This document shows positions 35,201 through 47,932 of a DNA stretch of 64,000 nt, piece by piece. Where the stretch lies: positions 4,600,501 to 4,664,500 of the forward strand of contig NZ_CP015225.1 of assembly GCF_001623525.1 (NCBI RefSeq), given 5' to 3'. A model generated the notes under the pieces. The model was not told where the DNA came from. It ran no database searches and was given only the letters and a program-made list of their open reading frames with translations. Source of the DNA: Pseudomonas fluorescens. GTDB lineage: Bacteria; Pseudomonadota; Gammaproteobacteria; Pseudomonadales; Pseudomonadaceae. Positions within the stretch are counted from its first letter, which is position 1, and each line of letters starts with the position of its first letter. The position numbers and the translations under genes were made by a program.

Positions 35201-38200
35201 CCTTGACCGCCACACCAACCGTGAACGAAAACGGCACCATCACTTACACCGCCACATTGACCGACGCCAACGGCAACCCGGTCACGGCACAAAATGGTCC
35301 TGTGACGGTCACGCTGGACAGCGGTAAAACCATCACCATCGCGGCGGGCGCAAGCTCGGGCGTACTCGATGTTGCTGTGGGTAACGATGTTTACCAAGGC
35401 CCAACCACCGTCACCGAATCGATTGCTTCGGCATCCGGTGGCAACCTGGAGGCCATCGCGCCGAACACCGCACCGGTCAGCACTGTGGTCAGTGATGTCA
35501 ACGACACCACCAGCGTGACCTTGACCGCCACACCGACCGTGAACGAAAACGGCACCATCACTTACACCGCGACCCTGACCGATGCCAACGGCAACCCGGT
35601 CACCGCGCAGAATGGTCCGGTCACTGTCACGCTGGACAGCGGTAAAACGATTACCATCGCAGCGGGCGCAAGCTCGGGCGTACTCGATGTCGCTGTGGGT
35701 AACGATGTTTACCAAGGCCCAACGACCGTCACCGAGTCGATTGCTTCGGCATCCGGCGGCAATCTGGAAGCGATTGCACCGAACACCGCGCCGGTCAGCA
35801 CTGTGGTCAGTGATGTCAACGACACCACCAGCGTGACGCTGACCGCCACACCGACCGTGAATGAAAACGGCACCATCACCTACACCGCGACCCTGACCGA
35901 TGCCAACGGCAACCCGGTTACGGCGCAAAATGGTCCTGTGACGGTCACGCTCGACAGCGGTAAAACCATCACCATCGCGGCGGGCGCGAGCTCGGGCGTA
36001 TTGGACGTAGCCGTCGGCAACGACGTGTACCAAGGGCCAACAACGGTTACCGAATCGATTGCCTCGGCATCGGGCGGCAACTTGGAAGCCATTGCTCCAA
36101 ACACCGCGCCGGTCAGCACCATCGTCAGCGACGTCAACGACACCACCACGGTGACCTTGACCGCCACACCGACCGTGAATGAAAACGGCACCATCACTTA
36201 CACCGCCACGCTGACCGATGCCAACGGCAACCCGGTCACCGCGCAGAATGGTCCGGTCACTGTCACGCTGGAAAGCGGTAAAACGATCACCATCGCGGCC
36301 GGCGCAAGCTCGGGTGTATTGGATGTCGCGGTGGGCAACGACGTTTACCAAGGCCCAACCACTGTCACCGAGTCGATCAAAGATGCATCCGGCGGCAACC
36401 TGGAAGCCATCGCACCAAACACGACTCCGGTCAGCACCGTCATCAGCGATGTCAACGACACCACCAGCGTGACGCTGACCGCCACACCGACCGTGAATGA
36501 AAACGGCACGATCACCTACACCGCCACCCTGACCGATGCCAATGGCAACCCGGTCACCGCGCAGAATGGTCCGGTTACCGTGACCTTGGACAGCGGCAAA
36601 ACCATTACCATCGCAGCAGGCGCAAGCTCGGGTGTACTGGATGTGGCCGTCGGCAACGACGTGTACCAAGGCCCGACGACGGTTACTGAGTCGATTGCCT
36701 CGGCATCCGGCGGCAACTTGGAAGCCATCGCACCGAACACCGCTCCAGTCAGCACCATCGTCAGTGATGTCAATGACACCACTACGGTGACGTTGACTGC
36801 TACGCCAACCGTCAACGAAAACGGCACCATCACTTACACCGCCACATTGACCGATGCCAACGGTAATCCGGTCACCGCGCAGAACGGTCCGGTCACTGTC
36901 ACCCTCGACAGCGGCAAAACCATCACCATCGCCGTGGGCGCAAGCTCCGGCGTGCTCGATGTCGCTGTGGGTAACGATGTTTACCAAGGCCCAACGACCG
37001 TCACCGAGTCGATTGCTTCGGCATCCGGCGGCAATCTGGAAGCGATTGCACCGAACACCGCACCGGTCAGCACCGTGGTCAGCGATGTCAACGACACCAC
37101 CAGCGTGACGCTGACCGCCACACCGACCGTGAATGAAAACGGCACGATCACCTACACCGCCACCCTGACCGATGCCAATGGCAACCCGGTCACCGCGCAG
37201 AATGGTCCGGTTACCGTGACCTTGGACAGCGGCAAAACCATCACCATCGCAGCAGGCGCAAGCTCGGGTGTGCTGGATGTGGCCGTCGGCAACGACGTGT
37301 ACCAAGGCCCGACGACGGTTACTGAGTCGATTGCCTCGGCATCCGGCGGCAACTTGGAAGCCATCGCACCGAACACCGCTCCAGTCAGCACCGTCGTCAG
37401 CGATGTCAACGACATCACCACGGTGACCTTGACCGCCACGCCAACCGTGAACGAAAACGGCACGATCACCTACACCGCTACTCTGACCGATGCCAATGGC
37501 AACCCGGTCACCGCGCAGAATGGTCCGGTTACCGTGACCTTGGACAGCGGCAAGACCATCACCATCGCGGCCGGCGCAAGCTCGGGTGTGCTGGATGTGG
37601 CCGTCGGCAACGACGTGTACCAAGGGCCAACAACGGTTACCGAATCGATTGCCTCGGCATCCGGCGGTAACTTGGAAGCCATTGCTCCAAACACCGCGCC
37701 GGTCAGCACCATCGTCAGCGATGTCAACGACACCACCACGGTGACGCTGACCGCCACGCCGACCGTAAATGAAAACGGCACCATCACTTACACCGCCACG
37801 CTGACCGATGCCAACGGCAACCCGATCACCGCGCAGAATGGTCCGGTCACCGTTACCCTGGAAAGCGGCAAGACCATCACCATCGCGGCCGGCGCAAGCT
37901 CGGGCGTATTGGATGTCGCGGTTGGCAACGACGTGTACCAAGGCCCGACCACCGTCACCGAAAGCATCAGTACTGCCACGGGCGGTAATCTGGAAGCCAT
38001 CGCACCGAACACGGCTCCAGTCAGCACCATCGTCAGCGACGTCAACGACACCACCACGGTGACGCTGACCGCCACGCCGACCGTAAATGAAAACGGCACC
38101 ATCACTTACACCGCCACGCTGACCGATGCCAACGGCAACCCGATCACCGCGCAAAATGGTCCGGTCACCGTTACCCTGGAAAGCGGCAAGACCATCACCA

Positions 38201-41200
38201 TCGCTGCCGGCGCAAGCTCGGGCGTATTGGATGTCGCGGTTGGCAACGACGTGTACCAAGGCCCAACCACCGTCACCGAAAGCATCAGTACTGCCACGGG
38301 CGGTAATCTGGAAGCCATCGCGCCGAACACGGCTCCAGTCAGCACCATCGTCAGCGACGTCAACGACACCACCACGGTGACGCTGACCGCCACGCCGACC
38401 GTAAATGAAAACGGCACCATCACTTACACCGCCACGCTGACCGATGCCAACGGCAACCCGGTCACCGCGCAGAATGGTCCGGTCACTGTCACGCTGGAAA
38501 GCGGTAAAACGATCACCATCGCGGCCGGCGCAAGCTCGGGTGTATTGGATGTCGCGGTGGGCAACGACGTTTACCAAGGCCCAACCACTGTCACCGAGTC
38601 GATCAAAGATGCATCCGGCGGCAACCTGGAAGCCATCGCACCAAACACGACTCCGGTCAGCACCGTCATCAGCGATGTCAACGACACCACCAGCGTGACG
38701 CTGACCGCCACACCGACCGTGAATGAAAACGGCACGATCACCTACACCGCCACCCTGACCGATGCCAATGGCAACCCGGTCACCGCGCAGAATGGTCCGG
38801 TTACCGTGACCTTGGACAGCGGCAAAACCATTACCATCGCAGCAGGCGCAAGCTCGGGTGTACTGGATGTGGCCGTCGGCAACGACGTGTACCAAGGCCC
38901 GACGACGGTTACTGAGTCGATTGCCTCGGCATCCGGCGGCAACTTGGAAGCCATCGCACCGAACACCGCTCCAGTCAGCACCATCGTCAGTGATGTCAAT
39001 GACACCACTACGGTGACGTTGACTGCTACGCCAACCGTCAACGAAAACGGCACCATCACTTACACCGCCACATTGACCGATGCCAACGGTAATCCGGTCA
39101 CCGCGCAGAACGGTCCGGTCACTGTCACCCTCGACAGCGGCAAAACCATCACCATCGCCGTGGGCGCAAGCTCCGGCGTGCTCGATGTCGCTGTGGGTAA
39201 CGATGTTTACCAAGGCCCAACGACCGTCACCGAGTCGATTGCTTCGGCATCCGGCGGCAATCTGGAAGCGATTGCACCGAACACCGCACCGGTCAGCACC
39301 GTGGTCAGCGATGTCAACGACACCACCAGCGTGACGCTGACCGCCACACCGACCGTGAATGAAAACGGCACGATCACCTACACCGCCACCCTGACCGATG
39401 CCAATGGCAACCCGGTCACCGCGCAGAATGGTCCGGTTACCGTGACCTTGGACAGCGGCAAAACCATCACCATCGCAGCAGGCGCAAGCTCGGGTGTGCT
39501 GGATGTGGCCGTCGGCAACGACGTGTACCAAGGCCCGACGACGGTTACTGAGTCGATTGCCTCGGCATCCGGCGGCAACTTGGAAGCCATCGCACCGAAC
39601 ACCGCTCCAGTCAGCACCGTCGTCAGCGATGTCAACGACATCACCACGGTGACCTTGACCGCCACGCCAACCGTGAACGAAAACGGCACGATCACCTACA
39701 CCGCTACTCTGACCGATGCCAATGGCAACCCGGTCACCGCGCAGAATGGTCCGGTTACCGTGACCTTGGACAGCGGCAAGACCATCACCATCGCGGCCGG
39801 CGCAAGCTCGGGTGTGCTGGATGTGGCCGTCGGCAACGACGTGTACCAAGGGCCAACAACGGTTACCGAATCGATTGCCTCGGCATCCGGCGGTAACTTG
39901 GAAGCCATTGCTCCAAACACCGCGCCGGTCAGCACCATCGTCAGCGATGTCAACGACACCACCACGGTGACGCTGACCGCCACGCCGACCGTAAATGAAA
40001 ACGGCACCATCACTTACACCGCCACGCTGACCGATGCCAACGGCAACCCGATCACCGCGCAGAATGGTCCGGTCACCGTTACCCTGGAAAGCGGCAAGAC
40101 CATCACCATCGCGGCCGGCGCAAGCTCGGGCGTATTGGATGTCGCGGTTGGCAACGACGTGTACCAAGGCCCGACCACCGTCACCGAAAGCATCAGTACT
40201 GCCACGGGCGGTAATCTGGAAGCCATCGCACCGAACACGGCTCCAGTCAGCACCATCGTCAGCGACGTCAACGACACCACCACGGTGACGCTGACCGCCA
40301 CGCCGACCGTAAATGAAAACGGCACCATCACTTACACCGCCACGCTGACCGATGCCAACGGCAACCCGATCACCGCGCAAAATGGTCCGGTCACCGTTAC
40401 CCTGGAAAGCGGCAAGACCATCACCATCGCTGCCGGCGCAAGCTCGGGCGTATTGGATGTCGCGGTTGGCAACGACGTGTACCAAGGCCCAACCACCGTC
40501 ACCGAAAGCATCAGTACTGCCACGGGCGGTAATCTGGAAGCCATCGCGCCGAACACGGCTCCAGTCAGCACCATCGTCAGCGACGTCAACGACACCACCA
40601 CGGTGACGCTGACCGCCACGCCGACCGTAAATGAAAACGGCACCATCACTTACACCGCCACATTGACCGACGCCAACGGCAACCCGGTCACCGCGCAGAA
40701 CGGTCCGGTCACTGTCACCCTCGACAGCGGCAAAACCATCACCATCGCCGCTGGTGCCAGCTCCGGCGTACTCGATGTCGCTGTGGGTAACGATGTTTAC
40801 CAAGGCCCAACGACCGTCACCGAGTCGATTGCTTCGGCATCCGGCGGCAATCTGGAAGCGATTGCACCGAACACCGCGCCGGTCAGCACCATCGTCAGCG
40901 ACGTCAACGACACCACCAGCGTGACACTGACCGCCACACCGACCGTGAATGAAAACGGCACCATCACCTACACCGCGACCCTGACCGATGCCAATGGCAA
41001 CCCGGTCACCGCGCAGAATGGTCCGGTTACCGTGACCTTGGACAGCGGCAAAACCATCACCATCGCAGCAGGCGCAAGCTCGGGTGTGCTGGATGTGGCC
41101 GTTGGCAACGACGTTTACCAAGGTCCAACAACGGTTACCGAATCAATCGCCTCGGCATCCGGCGGCAACCTGGAGGCCATCGCACCAAACACGTCTCCGG

Positions 41201-44200
41201 TCAGCACCGTCGTCAGCGATGTCAACGACACCACCACGGTGACGCTGACCGCCACGCCGACCGTGAATGAAAACGGCACCATCACTTACACCGCCACATT
41301 GACCGATGCCAACGGCAACCCGGTCACCGCGCAGAATGGTCCGGTCACTGTCACGCTGGACAGCGGCAAAACCATCACCATCGCGGCAGGCGCAAGCTCG
41401 GGCGTATTGGATGTCGCGGTTGGCAACGACGTGTATCAAGGCCCGACCACCGTCACCGAAAGCATCAGTACCGCCACGGGCGGTAACCTGGAAGCCATCG
41501 CACCGAACACCACACCGGTCAGCACCGTCGTCAGCGATGTCAACGACACCACCACGGTGACGCTGACCGCCACGCCGACCGTGAATGAAAACGGCACCAT
41601 AACTTACACCGCGACCCTGACCGACGCCAACGGCAATCCAGTCACCGCGCAAAACGGTCCTGTGACGGTCACGCTCGACAGCGGCAAAACCATCACCATC
41701 GCCGCTGGTGCCAGCTCCGGCGTATTGGACGTAGCCGTCGGCAACGACGTGTACCAAGGGCCAACAACGGTTACCGAATCGATTGCCTCGGCATCGGGCG
41801 GCAACTTGGAAGCCATTGCGCCAAACACGACTCCGGTCAGCACCATCGTCAGCGACGTCAACGACACCACCACGGTGACGCTGACCGCCACGCCGACCGT
41901 GAACGAAAACGGCACGATCACTTACACCGCGACCCTGACCGACGCCAACGGCAATCCGGTCACCGCGCAGAATGGTCCGGTCACTGTCACGCTGGAAAGC
42001 GGTAAAACGATCACCATCGCTGCCGGCGCAAGTTCGGGCGTGTTGGATGTGGCTGTTGGCAACGATGTTTACCAAGGTCCGACGACGGTGACGGAGTCGA
42101 TTGCGTCGGCCTCCGGTGGCAACCTGGAGGCCATCGCGCCGAACACCGCTCCGGTCAGCACTGTGGTCAGTGATGTCAACGACACCACCACGGTGACGCT
42201 GACCGCCACGCCAACCGTGAACGAAAACGGCACCATCACTTACACCGCCACGTTGACCGATGCCAACGGCAACCCGGTCACCGCGCAGAATGGTCCTGTG
42301 ACGGTCACGCTGGACAGCGGTAAAACCATCACCATCGCGGCGGGCGCAAGCTCCGGTGTATTGGATGTAGCCGTTGGAAACGACGTGTACCAGGGCCCGA
42401 CCACCGTGACCGAGTCGATTGCCTCGGCCTCCGGTGGCAACCTCGAAGCCATCGCGCCAAACACCGCGCCAGTCAGCACCATCGTCAGCGACGTCAACGA
42501 CACCACCACGGTGACCTTGACCGCCACGCCAACCGTGAACGAAAACGGCACCATCACTTACACCGCGACCCTGACCGACGCCAACGGCAATCCGGTCACC
42601 GCGCAAAATGGTCCGGTCACCGTCACGCTGGACAGCGGCAAAACCATCACCATCGCCGCGGGCGCAAGCTCCGGCGTATTGGATGTAGCCGTCGGCAACG
42701 ACGTGTACCAAGGCCCAACCACCGTCACCGAAAGCATCAGTACTGCCACGGGCGGTAATCTGGAAGCCATCGCACCGAACACGGCTCCAGTCAGCACCAT
42801 CGTCAGCGACGTCAACGACACCACCACGGTGACGCTGACCGCCACGCCGACCGTGAACGAAAACGGCACGATCACCTACACCGCGACCCTGACCGATGCC
42901 AATGGCAACCCGGTTACCGCGCAAAACGGTCCAGTCACCGTCACCCTCGACAGCGGCAAAACCATCACCATCGCCGCCGGCGCAAGCTCCGGTGTGCTCG
43001 ATGTCGCTGTGGGTAACGATGTTTACCAAGGCCCGACCACTGTCACCGAGTCGATCAAAGATGCATCCGGCGGCAACCTCGAAGCCATCGCACCGAACAC
43101 CACACCGGTCAGCACCACCGTCAGCGATGTCAACGACACCACCACGGTGACCTTGACCGCCACACCAACCGTGAATGAAAACGGCACCATCACCTACACC
43201 GCCACCCTGACCGACGCCAATGGCAATCCAGTCACCGCGCAAAACGGTCCTGTGACGGTCACGCTCGACAGCGGCAAAACCATCACCATCGCCGCGGGCG
43301 CAAGTTCGGGCGTGCTGGACGTCGCCGTCGGCAACGATGTCTACACCGGCGCACCATCCGTCACCGAGTCGATCAAATCGGCGTCCGGCGGCAACCTCGA
43401 AGCGATCGGTGTCGATAAGACAGGCGCGTCGACGGCCGTGGGCGACACTGTCGACAACACCACCGTCAGCATCACTGGCAGCACGTCAGTCGCCGAAGGC
43501 CAGGCGGCCACCTATACCGTCAGCCTGACGAACCCGGCGCAAACCGAGGTGACCCTCAAGATCGTCTACAGCGGCACCGCCGCCGACGGCACAGACTTCA
43601 CCGGTGTCTACACCGTGAAGATCCCGGCCAACGCCACCAGCGCCACCTTCAACGTGGCAACGCTGGACGACAAGATCACCGAAGGCACCGAAAACTTCGT
43701 GGTCAAGATCGACTCGGCCACCGGTGGCAACTTCGAGCACCTGGCGGTCAGCGGCACCAACGGCAGCGTCAGCACCTCGATCATCGACAACGATGCGCCA
43801 CCGGCACTCGACCTGGACGCCAACAACTCCAGCGGCAAGACCGGTGCCGATTACCAGGTGACCTTCACCGAAGGCACCACCGGCCCGGGCGTGTCCATCG
43901 CCGACACCGACCTGAGCATCACTGACCCGGACAGCACCCTGCTGACCGGCGCGACCATCGTGCTGACCAACCGCCAGCCTGGCGATGCGCTGAACCTGGG
44001 CAACAGCGTCAATGGCATCAGCATCAACGCCAACAGCACCGACGGCAAGGTCGTCCTGACGCTGACGGGCAATGCGACGCTGGCCGACTACATGCAGCAG
44101 ATCAAGAACATCAGCTTCATCAACAACAGCGAAGATCCGAGTACCGTGCCGCGCATCATCACCGTGACGGTGACCGACGGCGCGAGCTACTCCAACACCG

Positions 44201-47175
44201 CCACCACCACCGTGAACGTGGTCGGGGTCAATGACGCGCCGGTGGCCACCGGCGGCGCGGTGACCGGTACCGAAGACACTTCACTGGTCCTCGGCTGGTC
44301 GACGTTCGGCATCAGCGACGTGGACAACTCCGCCACCAGCCTGGGTGTGAAAATCACCGAGCTGCCGGCCGATGGCAAGTTGCAGTATCTGGACGGTGCA
44401 ACCTGGAAAGACGTGGCCAACAACCAGACCTTCACCAAGGCTGACATCGACGCCGGCAAGCTGCGCTTCACTCCGGACGCCAACGAATCCGGTGCCAATG
44501 GTTATGTTGGCAGCAGCACGGGCAACAACCAGGCCGACTACGCACAGGTCAAGTTCCAGCCAACCGACGGCCAGGCACTGGGCAATACCGGCACCGTGAA
44601 GATCGACATCACGCCAGTCGCCGACGCTCCGACCCTCAACGTGGCCGGCAACAACGTGACCTCCACCGGTTTGATCAAGGAAGTCTGGACCGGCCTGTCG
44701 GGCCTGGGCACCGATGGCAGCGGCGCGCCGTCCGGCACGCTCAAGTCGGTTATCGATGCCGCCGGCACGCCGAACAGCAGCGGTACCGTGACCAACGTGC
44801 AGTCCGACAGCAACGTCAACCCGGGCACCGCGTCGAAAACCTCGGGCCTGATTTTCCTCGAAGCCGGCAAGACCTATACCTTCAGTGGTACCGGCGACGA
44901 CAGCCTGCTGGTCACCATCGGCGGCAAAACCGTCGCGGCAACCACCTGGGGCGCGGGTGGCCAGTTGAACGGTTCGTTTACCCCGACCACCAGCGGCTAC
45001 TACACCCTGGACATCTACCACCACAACCAGACCGGCCCGGGCAGTTATGACGTGAACCTGTCGGTCAACGGCAGCACACCGGTCGACCTGAACGGCGCCG
45101 GCGTGCCGTTGTATACCGGCGTGACCGACCTGACGAACGCCGGCGTGACGGTCTCCGATTTGCACGGCACCAACGGCGAAGGCTACTACGACGGCTTCAA
45201 GCTCAACGAAGGCGCCGAAGGCACCAGCGTGCACCTGTCGAAAATCACCACCGCCCTGACCGACACCGACGGCTCCGAAAGCCTGAGCGTGAAGATTGGC
45301 GGCATGCCCGAAGGCAGTGTGCTGAGCGACGGCGCGGGCCACTTCGCGACCGTGGGCAGCAACGGCGAAGCATCGGTCAGTGGTTGGAACCTGGGTAGCC
45401 TGACCCTGACGCCGCCGGCCTACTACAACGGCCAGTTCAACCTGACCGTGACATCGACCTCCACCGAAGCCCTCGGCGGCTCGGCCACAAGCACGGCGCA
45501 GATCCCCGTCACCGTGCACCCGGCGACCTATAACGCCGTCACCGCCACGTCGGGCAGTGACAACGTCACCGGCACCGACGGCAACGACATCGTCGTCGCC
45601 GACATTGGCGGGCTGACCGTAGTACCGGGCGTCAACTACAACATCGCCTTCATGGTCGACAGCTCCGGCAGCATGAGCGACTCGTCCATCGCCGCGGCCA
45701 AGGCCTCGCTGACCTCGGTGTTCAACACCCTTAAGCAGAGCCTGGGCAGCAACTCCGGGACGGTGAATATTTTCCTCGCGGACTTCGACAGCCAGGTGAA
45801 CAGCACGGTCTCGGTCAACCTCAACGACTCGGACGCCCTGACCCAGCTCAAGGACCTGCTCGACTCGATGGTGTCCGGCGGTGGTACCAACTATGAAGAC
45901 GTGTTCAAGACCACGGCGAACTTCTTCAAGAGTACCGAAGCCCTGAACAATACCGGGGCGAAGAACCTGACGTATTTCATTACCGACGGCAAGCCGACTT
46001 ACTACCAGACCGGCGAACAGGTCAATCCGACGCTTTATGACTCCGTCAAACTCGATGACGTCTTGAGCGCGGCCAATTACAGCGTCGGCAAGTACTACAC
46101 CCAGACGATCGACAGCACGCACAAGTACACCATCTACGAAGACGGCAAGATGTACCTGTCGACCAAAAACGGCAAGAAGTGGACCGATAGCTACGTGGGC
46201 GTGGTGCATGCCGAGGGCAATGGCACCTTTGAATTGTCGAACCAGGGCGGCACCGGTTATGGCGAATACTGGAACTACGTCGACTCGGCGGCAGGCTCGA
46301 CCGACAGTTTCACGCTGCTCAAAAACCTGAGCACCGTCGAAGCCATCGGCCTGAACAGCGATGTCACCCTGAACGACCTCAAACCCTACGATTCGGACTC
46401 GTCACCGCAGACCAACATCGACCCGAACAACCTGGCCAACTCGATCATCGGCCACACCGAAGCGACCCTGCCGGGCTCCGATACGGTCAACGGCGGCGAC
46501 GGCAATGACATCCTGTTCGGCGACCTGGTGAGTTTCAACGGCGTTACCGGCGAGGGCTACCAGGCCATCCAGGCCTTCGTCGCCCAACAGAGCGGCGTGG
46601 ACGTCAGCAAGGTCACCACCAGCAACGTGCACCAGTACATCACCGAACACTACACCGCGTTCGATGTGTCCGGTGCCCATGATGGCAACGACACCCTGCT
46701 GGGCGGCGCCGGCAACGACATCATTTTCGGCCAGGGCGGCAACGACACGCTCAACGGTGGCAAGGGCAATGACATCCTGCTGGGTGGCACAGGCAACGAC
46801 ACACTGATCGGCGGCCAGGGCAATGACACCCTGATCGGCGGTCTGGGCGGCGATACCTTTGTCTGGAAGTCCGGCGACACCGGCACCGATGTGATCAAGA
46901 ACTTCAACGCCGGCGAAGGCGACCGGATCGACCTGCGGGACCTGTTGCAGGGCGAAACCGGCAGCACCATCGACCACTTCCTGAAGATCAGCACGGTCGA
47001 TGGCGTGTCGTCGCTGCAAGTCAGCACTTCCGGCCAGTTCAACACCACCAACGGCGGCGCCGCGACCCCGGACGTGACGATCAAGCTCGAAGGCAACAAC
47101 TGGTCGAACGTGAACCTGAACTCGTTGATCGCCGGCAGCGACCCGACCATCAAGGTCGATCACAACAACAGCTGA
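32215..47175 (+). CDS. lapA: LapA, giant RTX biofilm adhesin
   Basis: A 4986-residue adhesin exported by LapB/C/E that anchors the cell in biofilms. The ATG at 32215 ([20 protein letters not shown]) with GGAGAG upstream is the canonical start. Residues 1-130 are the retention module with the LapG cleavage motif TAAG at 107-110 and a second TAAG at 112-115. One divergent and four 100-residue repeats occupy about 175-672, then 29 repeats of 106 residues (673-3746). A Calx-beta-like domain, cadherin-like domains, a PA14-like region (about 4150-4290) and a VWA domain with MIDAS DSSGSMS at 4482 follow. RTX motifs (GGxGND) run from about 4761 to 4877, and a T1SS C-terminal signal region ends the protein. 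The repeats contain a recent 2226-bp duplication. It lies divergent to lapEBC, upstream of lapGD. Confidence 0.97.
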   Translation: MSSVIAVVKSIVGQVFVVSPEGIRRVLIEGDRLNVGDQLDTGPAGAVTLELADGRTLDLGRDTQWSANAPDSSTDLEQATAQAAPSVEELQQAIAAGVDPTTALEATAAGATAAGTGGAAGGGHSFVVLDATAGSVDPTVGFPTEGLAAAAATDNNILGGDTTDTTANAVLNATMTLSATPTLTEAGGVLVYTATVTQAPQTALTVTLSNGAVIVIPAGQLTGSVNVPLAPNDTVYNDPSQISVTVTGTTGGTGIAVTVPTTPAVTQITDTIDTTTVTLTAGNTVTEGGQITYTATLTNPAQTPVTVTLSNGSVITIAAGQTTGTVNVETPANDVYNNGSTISTTITGATGGNFENLVPSTTPAVTTITDSADTTGLTLTASNTITEGGQITYTATLTNPAQTPVTVTLSNGSVITIAAGQTTGTVNVETPANDVYNNGSTVSTTITGATGGNFENLVPSATLAVTTITDSADTTGLTLTASNTITEGGQITYTATLTNPAQTPVTVTLSNGSVITIAAGQTTGTVNVETLANDVYNNGSTVSTTITGATGGNFENLVPSTTPAVTTITDSADTTGLTLTASNTITEGGQITYTATLTNPAQTPVTVTLSNGSVITIAAGQTTGTVNVETLANDVYNNGSTVSTTITGATGGNFENLVPSTSPAVTTITDSVDTTTVTLTATPTVNENGTITYTATLTDANGNPVTAQNGPVTVTLDSGKTITIAAGASSGVLDVAVGNDVYQGPTTVTESIVSASGGNLEAIAPNTAPVSTIVSDVNDTTTVTLTATPTVNENGTITYTATLTDANGNPVTAQNGPVTVTLDSGKTITIAAGASSGVLDVAVGNDVYQGPTTVTESIASASGGNLEAIAPNTAPVSTIVSDVNDTTTVTLTATPTVNENGTITYTATLTDANGNPVTAQNGPVTVTLDSGKTITIAVGASSGVLDVAVGNDVYQGPTTVTESIASASGGNLEAIAPNTAPVSTIVSDVNDTTTVTLTATPTVNENGTITYTATLTDANGNPVTAQNGPVTVTLDSGKTITIAAGASSGVLDVAVGNDVYQGPTTVTESIASASGGNLEAIAPNTAPVSTVVSDVNDTTSVTLTATPTVNENGTITYTATLTDANGNPVTAQNGPVTVTLDSGKTITIAAGASSGVLDVAVGNDVYQGPTTVTESIASASGGNLEAIAPNTAPVSTVVSDVNDTTSVTLTATPTVNENGTITYTATLTDANGNPVTAQNGPVTVTLDSGKTITIAAGASSGVLDVAVGNDVYQGPTTVTESIASASGGNLEAIAPNTAPVSTIVSDVNDTTTVTLTATPTVNENGTITYTATLTDANGNPVTAQNGPVTVTLESGKTITIAAGASSGVLDVAVGNDVYQGPTTVTESIKDASGGNLEAIAPNTTPVSTVISDVNDTTSVTLTATPTVNENGTITYTATLTDANGNPVTAQNGPVTVTLDSGKTITIAAGASSGVLDVAVGNDVYQGPTTVTESIASASGGNLEAIAPNTAPVSTIVSDVNDTTTVTLTATPTVNENGTITYTATLTDANGNPVTAQNGPVTVTLDSGKTITIAVGASSGVLDVAVGNDVYQGPTTVTESIASASGGNLEAIAPNTAPVSTVVSDVNDTTSVTLTATPTVNENGTITYTATLTDANGNPVTAQNGPVTVTLDSGKTITIAAGASSGVLDVAVGNDVYQGPTTVTESIASASGGNLEAIAPNTAPVSTVVSDVNDITTVTLTATPTVNENGTITYTATLTDANGNPVTAQNGPVTVTLDSGKTITIAAGASSGVLDVAVGNDVYQGPTTVTESIASASGGNLEAIAPNTAPVSTIVSDVNDTTTVTLTATPTVNENGTITYTATLTDANGNPITAQNGPVTVTLESGKTITIAAGASSGVLDVAVGNDVYQGPTTVTESISTATGGNLEAIAPNTAPVSTIVSDVNDTTTVTLTATPTVNENGTITYTATLTDANGNPITAQNGPVTVTLESGKTITIAAGASSGVLDVAVGNDVYQGPTTVTESISTATGGNLEAIAPNTAPVSTIVSDVNDTTTVTLTATPTVNENGTITYTATLTDANGNPVTAQNGPVTVTLESGKTITIAAGASSGVLDVAVGNDVYQGPTTVTESIKDASGGNLEAIAPNTTPVSTVISDVNDTTSVTLTATPTVNENGTITYTATLTDANGNPVTAQNGPVTVTLDSGKTITIAAGASSGVLDVAVGNDVYQGPTTVTESIASASGGNLEAIAPNTAPVSTIVSDVNDTTTVTLTATPTVNENGTITYTATLTDANGNPVTAQNGPVTVTLDSGKTITIAVGASSGVLDVAVGNDVYQGPTTVTESIASASGGNLEAIAPNTAPVSTVVSDVNDTTSVTLTATPTVNENGTITYTATLTDANGNPVTAQNGPVTVTLDSGKTITIAAGASSGVLDVAVGNDVYQGPTTVTESIASASGGNLEAIAPNTAPVSTVVSDVNDITTVTLTATPTVNENGTITYTATLTDANGNPVTAQNGPVTVTLDSGKTITIAAGASSGVLDVAVGNDVYQGPTTVTESIASASGGNLEAIAPNTAPVSTIVSDVNDTTTVTLTATPTVNENGTITYTATLTDANGNPITAQNGPVTVTLESGKTITIAAGASSGVLDVAVGNDVYQGPTTVTESISTATGGNLEAIAPNTAPVSTIVSDVNDTTTVTLTATPTVNENGTITYTATLTDANGNPITAQNGPVTVTLESGKTITIAAGASSGVLDVAVGNDVYQGPTTVTESISTATGGNLEAIAPNTAPVSTIVSDVNDTTTVTLTATPTVNENGTITYTATLTDANGNPVTAQNGPVTVTLDSGKTITIAAGASSGVLDVAVGNDVYQGPTTVTESIASASGGNLEAIAPNTAPVSTIVSDVNDTTSVTLTATPTVNENGTITYTATLTDANGNPVTAQNGPVTVTLDSGKTITIAAGASSGVLDVAVGNDVYQGPTTVTESIASASGGNLEAIAPNTSPVSTVVSDVNDTTTVTLTATPTVNENGTITYTATLTDANGNPVTAQNGPVTVTLDSGKTITIAAGASSGVLDVAVGNDVYQGPTTVTESISTATGGNLEAIAPNTTPVSTVVSDVNDTTTVTLTATPTVNENGTITYTATLTDANGNPVTAQNGPVTVTLDSGKTITIAAGASSGVLDVAVGNDVYQGPTTVTESIASASGGNLEAIAPNTTPVSTIVSDVNDTTTVTLTATPTVNENGTITYTATLTDANGNPVTAQNGPVTVTLESGKTITIAAGASSGVLDVAVGNDVYQGPTTVTESIASASGGNLEAIAPNTAPVSTVVSDVNDTTTVTLTATPTVNENGTITYTATLTDANGNPVTAQNGPVTVTLDSGKTITIAAGASSGVLDVAVGNDVYQGPTTVTESIASASGGNLEAIAPNTAPVSTIVSDVNDTTTVTLTATPTVNENGTITYTATLTDANGNPVTAQNGPVTVTLDSGKTITIAAGASSGVLDVAVGNDVYQGPTTVTESISTATGGNLEAIAPNTAPVSTIVSDVNDTTTVTLTATPTVNENGTITYTATLTDANGNPVTAQNGPVTVTLDSGKTITIAAGASSGVLDVAVGNDVYQGPTTVTESIKDASGGNLEAIAPNTTPVSTTVSDVNDTTTVTLTATPTVNENGTITYTATLTDANGNPVTAQNGPVTVTLDSGKTITIAAGASSGVLDVAVGNDVYTGAPSVTESIKSASGGNLEAIGVDKTGASTAVGDTVDNTTVSITGSTSVAEGQAATYTVSLTNPAQTEVTLKIVYSGTAADGTDFTGVYTVKIPANATSATFNVATLDDKITEGTENFVVKIDSATGGNFEHLAVSGTNGSVSTSIIDNDAPPALDLDANNSSGKTGADYQVTFTEGTTGPGVSIADTDLSITDPDSTLLTGATIVLTNRQPGDALNLGNSVNGISINANSTDGKVVLTLTGNATLADYMQQIKNISFINNSEDPSTVPRIITVTVTDGASYSNTATTTVNVVGVNDAPVATGGAVTGTEDTSLVLGWSTFGISDVDNSATSLGVKITELPADGKLQYLDGATWKDVANNQTFTKADIDAGKLRFTPDANESGANGYVGSSTGNNQADYAQVKFQPTDGQALGNTGTVKIDITPVADAPTLNVAGNNVTSTGLIKEVWTGLSGLGTDGSGAPSGTLKSVIDAAGTPNSSGTVTNVQSDSNVNPGTASKTSGLIFLEAGKTYTFSGTGDDSLLVTIGGKTVAATTWGAGGQLNGSFTPTTSGYYTLDIYHHNQTGPGSYDVNLSVNGSTPVDLNGAGVPLYTGVTDLTNAGVTVSDLHGTNGEGYYDGFKLNEGAEGTSVHLSKITTALTDTDGSESLSVKIGGMPEGSVLSDGAGHFATVGSNGEASVSGWNLGSLTLTPPAYYNGQFNLTVTSTSTEALGGSATSTAQIPVTVHPATYNAVTATSGSDNVTGTDGNDIVVADIGGLTVVPGVNYNIAFMVDSSGSMSDSSIAAAKASLTSVFNTLKQSLGSNSGTVNIFLADFDSQVNSTVSVNLNDSDALTQLKDLLDSMVSGGGTNYEDVFKTTANFFKSTEALNNTGAKNLTYFITDGKPTYYQTGEQVNPTLYDSVKLDDVLSAANYSVGKYYTQTIDSTHKYTIYEDGKMYLSTKNGKKWTDSYVGVVHAEGNGTFELSNQGGTGYGEYWNYVDSAAGSTDSFTLLKNLSTVEAIGLNSDVTLNDLKPYDSDSSPQTNIDPNNLANSIIGHTEATLPGSDTVNGGDGNDILFGDLVSFNGVTGEGYQAIQAFVAQQSGVDVSKVTTSNVHQYITEHYTAFDVSGAHDGNDTLLGGAGNDIIFGQGGNDTLNGGKGNDILLGGTGNDTLIGGQGNDTLIGGLGGDTFVWKSGDTGTDVIKNFNAGEGDRIDLRDLLQGETGSTIDHFLKISTVDGVSSLQVSTSGQFNTTNGGAATPDVTIKLEGNNWSNVNLNSLIAGSDPTIKVDHNNS
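33031..34230 (+). repeat. lapA repeat family I: four 300-bp units
   Basis: Four tandem 300-bp units start at 33031, 33331, 33631 and 33931. Each encodes about 100 residues ([23 protein letters not shown] type, ending NFENLVPS). Units 2-4 are almost identical at the nucleotide level; unit 1 is a little diverged. A more distant related unit precedes them (about 32,731-33,030). Confidence 0.92.
34231..43452 (+). repeat. lapA repeat family II: 29 tandem 318-bp units
   Basis: From 34231 to 43452 the sequence is exactly 29 units of 318 bp (9222 bp), each encoding 106 residues of the form [20 protein letters not shown]...[10 protein letters not shown]. The period is kept without any indel across the array. 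Variation is confined to a few positions: IASAS, ISTAT or IKDAS; LDSG or LESG; IAAGAS or IAVGAS; NPVT or NPIT. The last unit is divergent ([17 protein letters not shown]), marking the array end. Confidence 0.95.
36178..40661 (+). repeat. Tandem 2226-bp (seven-unit) block duplication inside lapA
   Basis: Sequence at 36178-38435 recurs at 38404-40661, shifted by 2226 bp = 7 x 318. I compared the copies at many points (including the rare GACATCACC variant at 37,4xx/39,6xx and the NPIT units) and found no mismatch. The identity ends at G/A at 36177 versus 38403 on the left and at G/A at 38436 versus 40662 on the right. This is a recent unequal-recombination duplication, or an assembly duplication. 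Confidence 0.85.
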
Positions 47176-47190
47176 ACCTGACACAAAACC

Positions 47191-47282
47191 GTGGCGAGGG
47201 AGCTTGCTCCCGCTGGGCTGCGCAGCAGCCCCTAAAAACAGGGCCGCTTCGCGCCCCAGCGGGAGCAAGCTCCCTCGCCACG
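47191..47282. repeat. REPIN (GAGGGAGCTTGCTCCC type)
   Basis: Inverted GTGGCGAGGGAGCTTGCTCC and inverse GGAGCAAGCTCCCTCGCCAC just after the lapA stop. It may protect or end the lapA transcript; no T-tract is present. Confidence 0.88.
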
Positions 47283-47358
47283 GGATAAGTGTTCATACTC
47301 CCCCACAGTTGGCCTATGCTGCCCAGCATGACGCCGCTTCATACATGAGGGATGCCCG

Positions 47359-47697
47359 ATGTTTTATGTGCAACGCGATGCACAAGGCCTGCTGGTGCGC
47401 GTAGAAGCCACCGCTTACGCCGAGGCCACCGAAACCTTGCCGGCCGACAACCACGAGATCCAGGACTGGTTCGCCAACCAGGCGGTGGAAAACAGCCTCA
47501 AGCAGCTCAAACAAAGCGACCTGGAGATGATCCGGGTACTCGATGACTTGATCCAGGTGCTGACCAGCAAAGGCGTCATCCGCGTCACCGACCTGCCACC
47601 GGCGGCCCAGGCCAAGCTGATGGACCGCACCCAGGCCCGGGAAGCCTTGGGCGGGTTGAGCCGGTTGATCGACGATGATGAGAAGGGGTTGATCTAA
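47359..47697 (+). CDS. Conserved hypothetical protein next to lapA
   Basis: A 112-residue acidic, helical protein beginning MFYVQRDAQGLLVRVEATAY, with SLKQLKQSDLEMIRVLDDLI and a C-terminal EALGGLSRLIDDDEKGLI. GAGGGA precedes the ATG. I recall this family being widely misnamed tryptophan synthase subunit beta in Pseudomonas; nothing in it supports that enzyme (no PLP-lysine region, far too short). Conserved between lapA and lapD regions, function unknown. Confidence 0.82.
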   Translation: MFYVQRDAQGLLVRVEATAYAEATETLPADNHEIQDWFANQAVENSLKQLKQSDLEMIRVLDDLIQVLTSKGVIRVTDLPPAAQAKLMDRTQAREALGGLSRLIDDDEKGLI

Positions 47698-47718
47698 CCT
47701 CAAATGACACAACCCGAT

Positions 47719-47847
47719 CCCTGTGGCGAGGGAGCTTGCTCCCGCTCGGCTGCGCAGCAGTCGCAAAACCAGGCAACGCGGTCTGCCTGAAGAGCTGCTG
47801 GGGGCCTGCTTCGCAGGCCAGCGGGAGCAAGCTCCCTCGCCACAGGG
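47719..47847. repeat. REPIN (GAGGGAGCTTGCTCCC type)
   Basis: Inverted copies CCCTGTGGCGAGGGAGCTTG and inverse CAAGCTCCCTCGCCACAGGG surround a 75-bp centre. It lies between the convergent hypothetical gene and lapD. Confidence 0.88.
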
Positions 47848-47870
47848 GATCGTGTTGTATGGGCTTACGC

Positions 47871-47932
47871 TATCGCTCCGGGACGCGGAGCGTCCCTGGC
47901 TACATTCCCACGCGGAGTGGTGGAACGATCAA
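47871..47932 (-). repeat. TTCCCACGC-family repeat overlapping lapD 3' end
   Basis: Read on the minus strand this is GATCGTTCCACCACTCCGCG then TGGGAATGTAGCCAGGGACG and CTCCGCGTCCC, the same family as 11,151-11,266. Its first 30 bases encode the final residues of LapD (IVPPLRVGM) and its TAG stop. Confidence 0.7.

Noticed and set aside
32470..41121. Very long open frame antisense to lapA (2883 codons)
   Set aside because: It is a shadow of the periodic 318-bp lapA repeats (318 is divisible by 3, so any stop-free frame stays open in every unit). Its translation is a repetitive Gly/Asp/Arg-rich string with no domain, and lapA on the other strand is complete and canonical.
34231..43452. CRISPR array
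   Set aside because: The repeats are 318 bp, contiguous, coding and without spacers.
47359..47697. Tryptophan synthase beta subunit
   Set aside because: The protein is 112 residues and lacks all features of a PLP enzyme; the name is a propagated misannotation.
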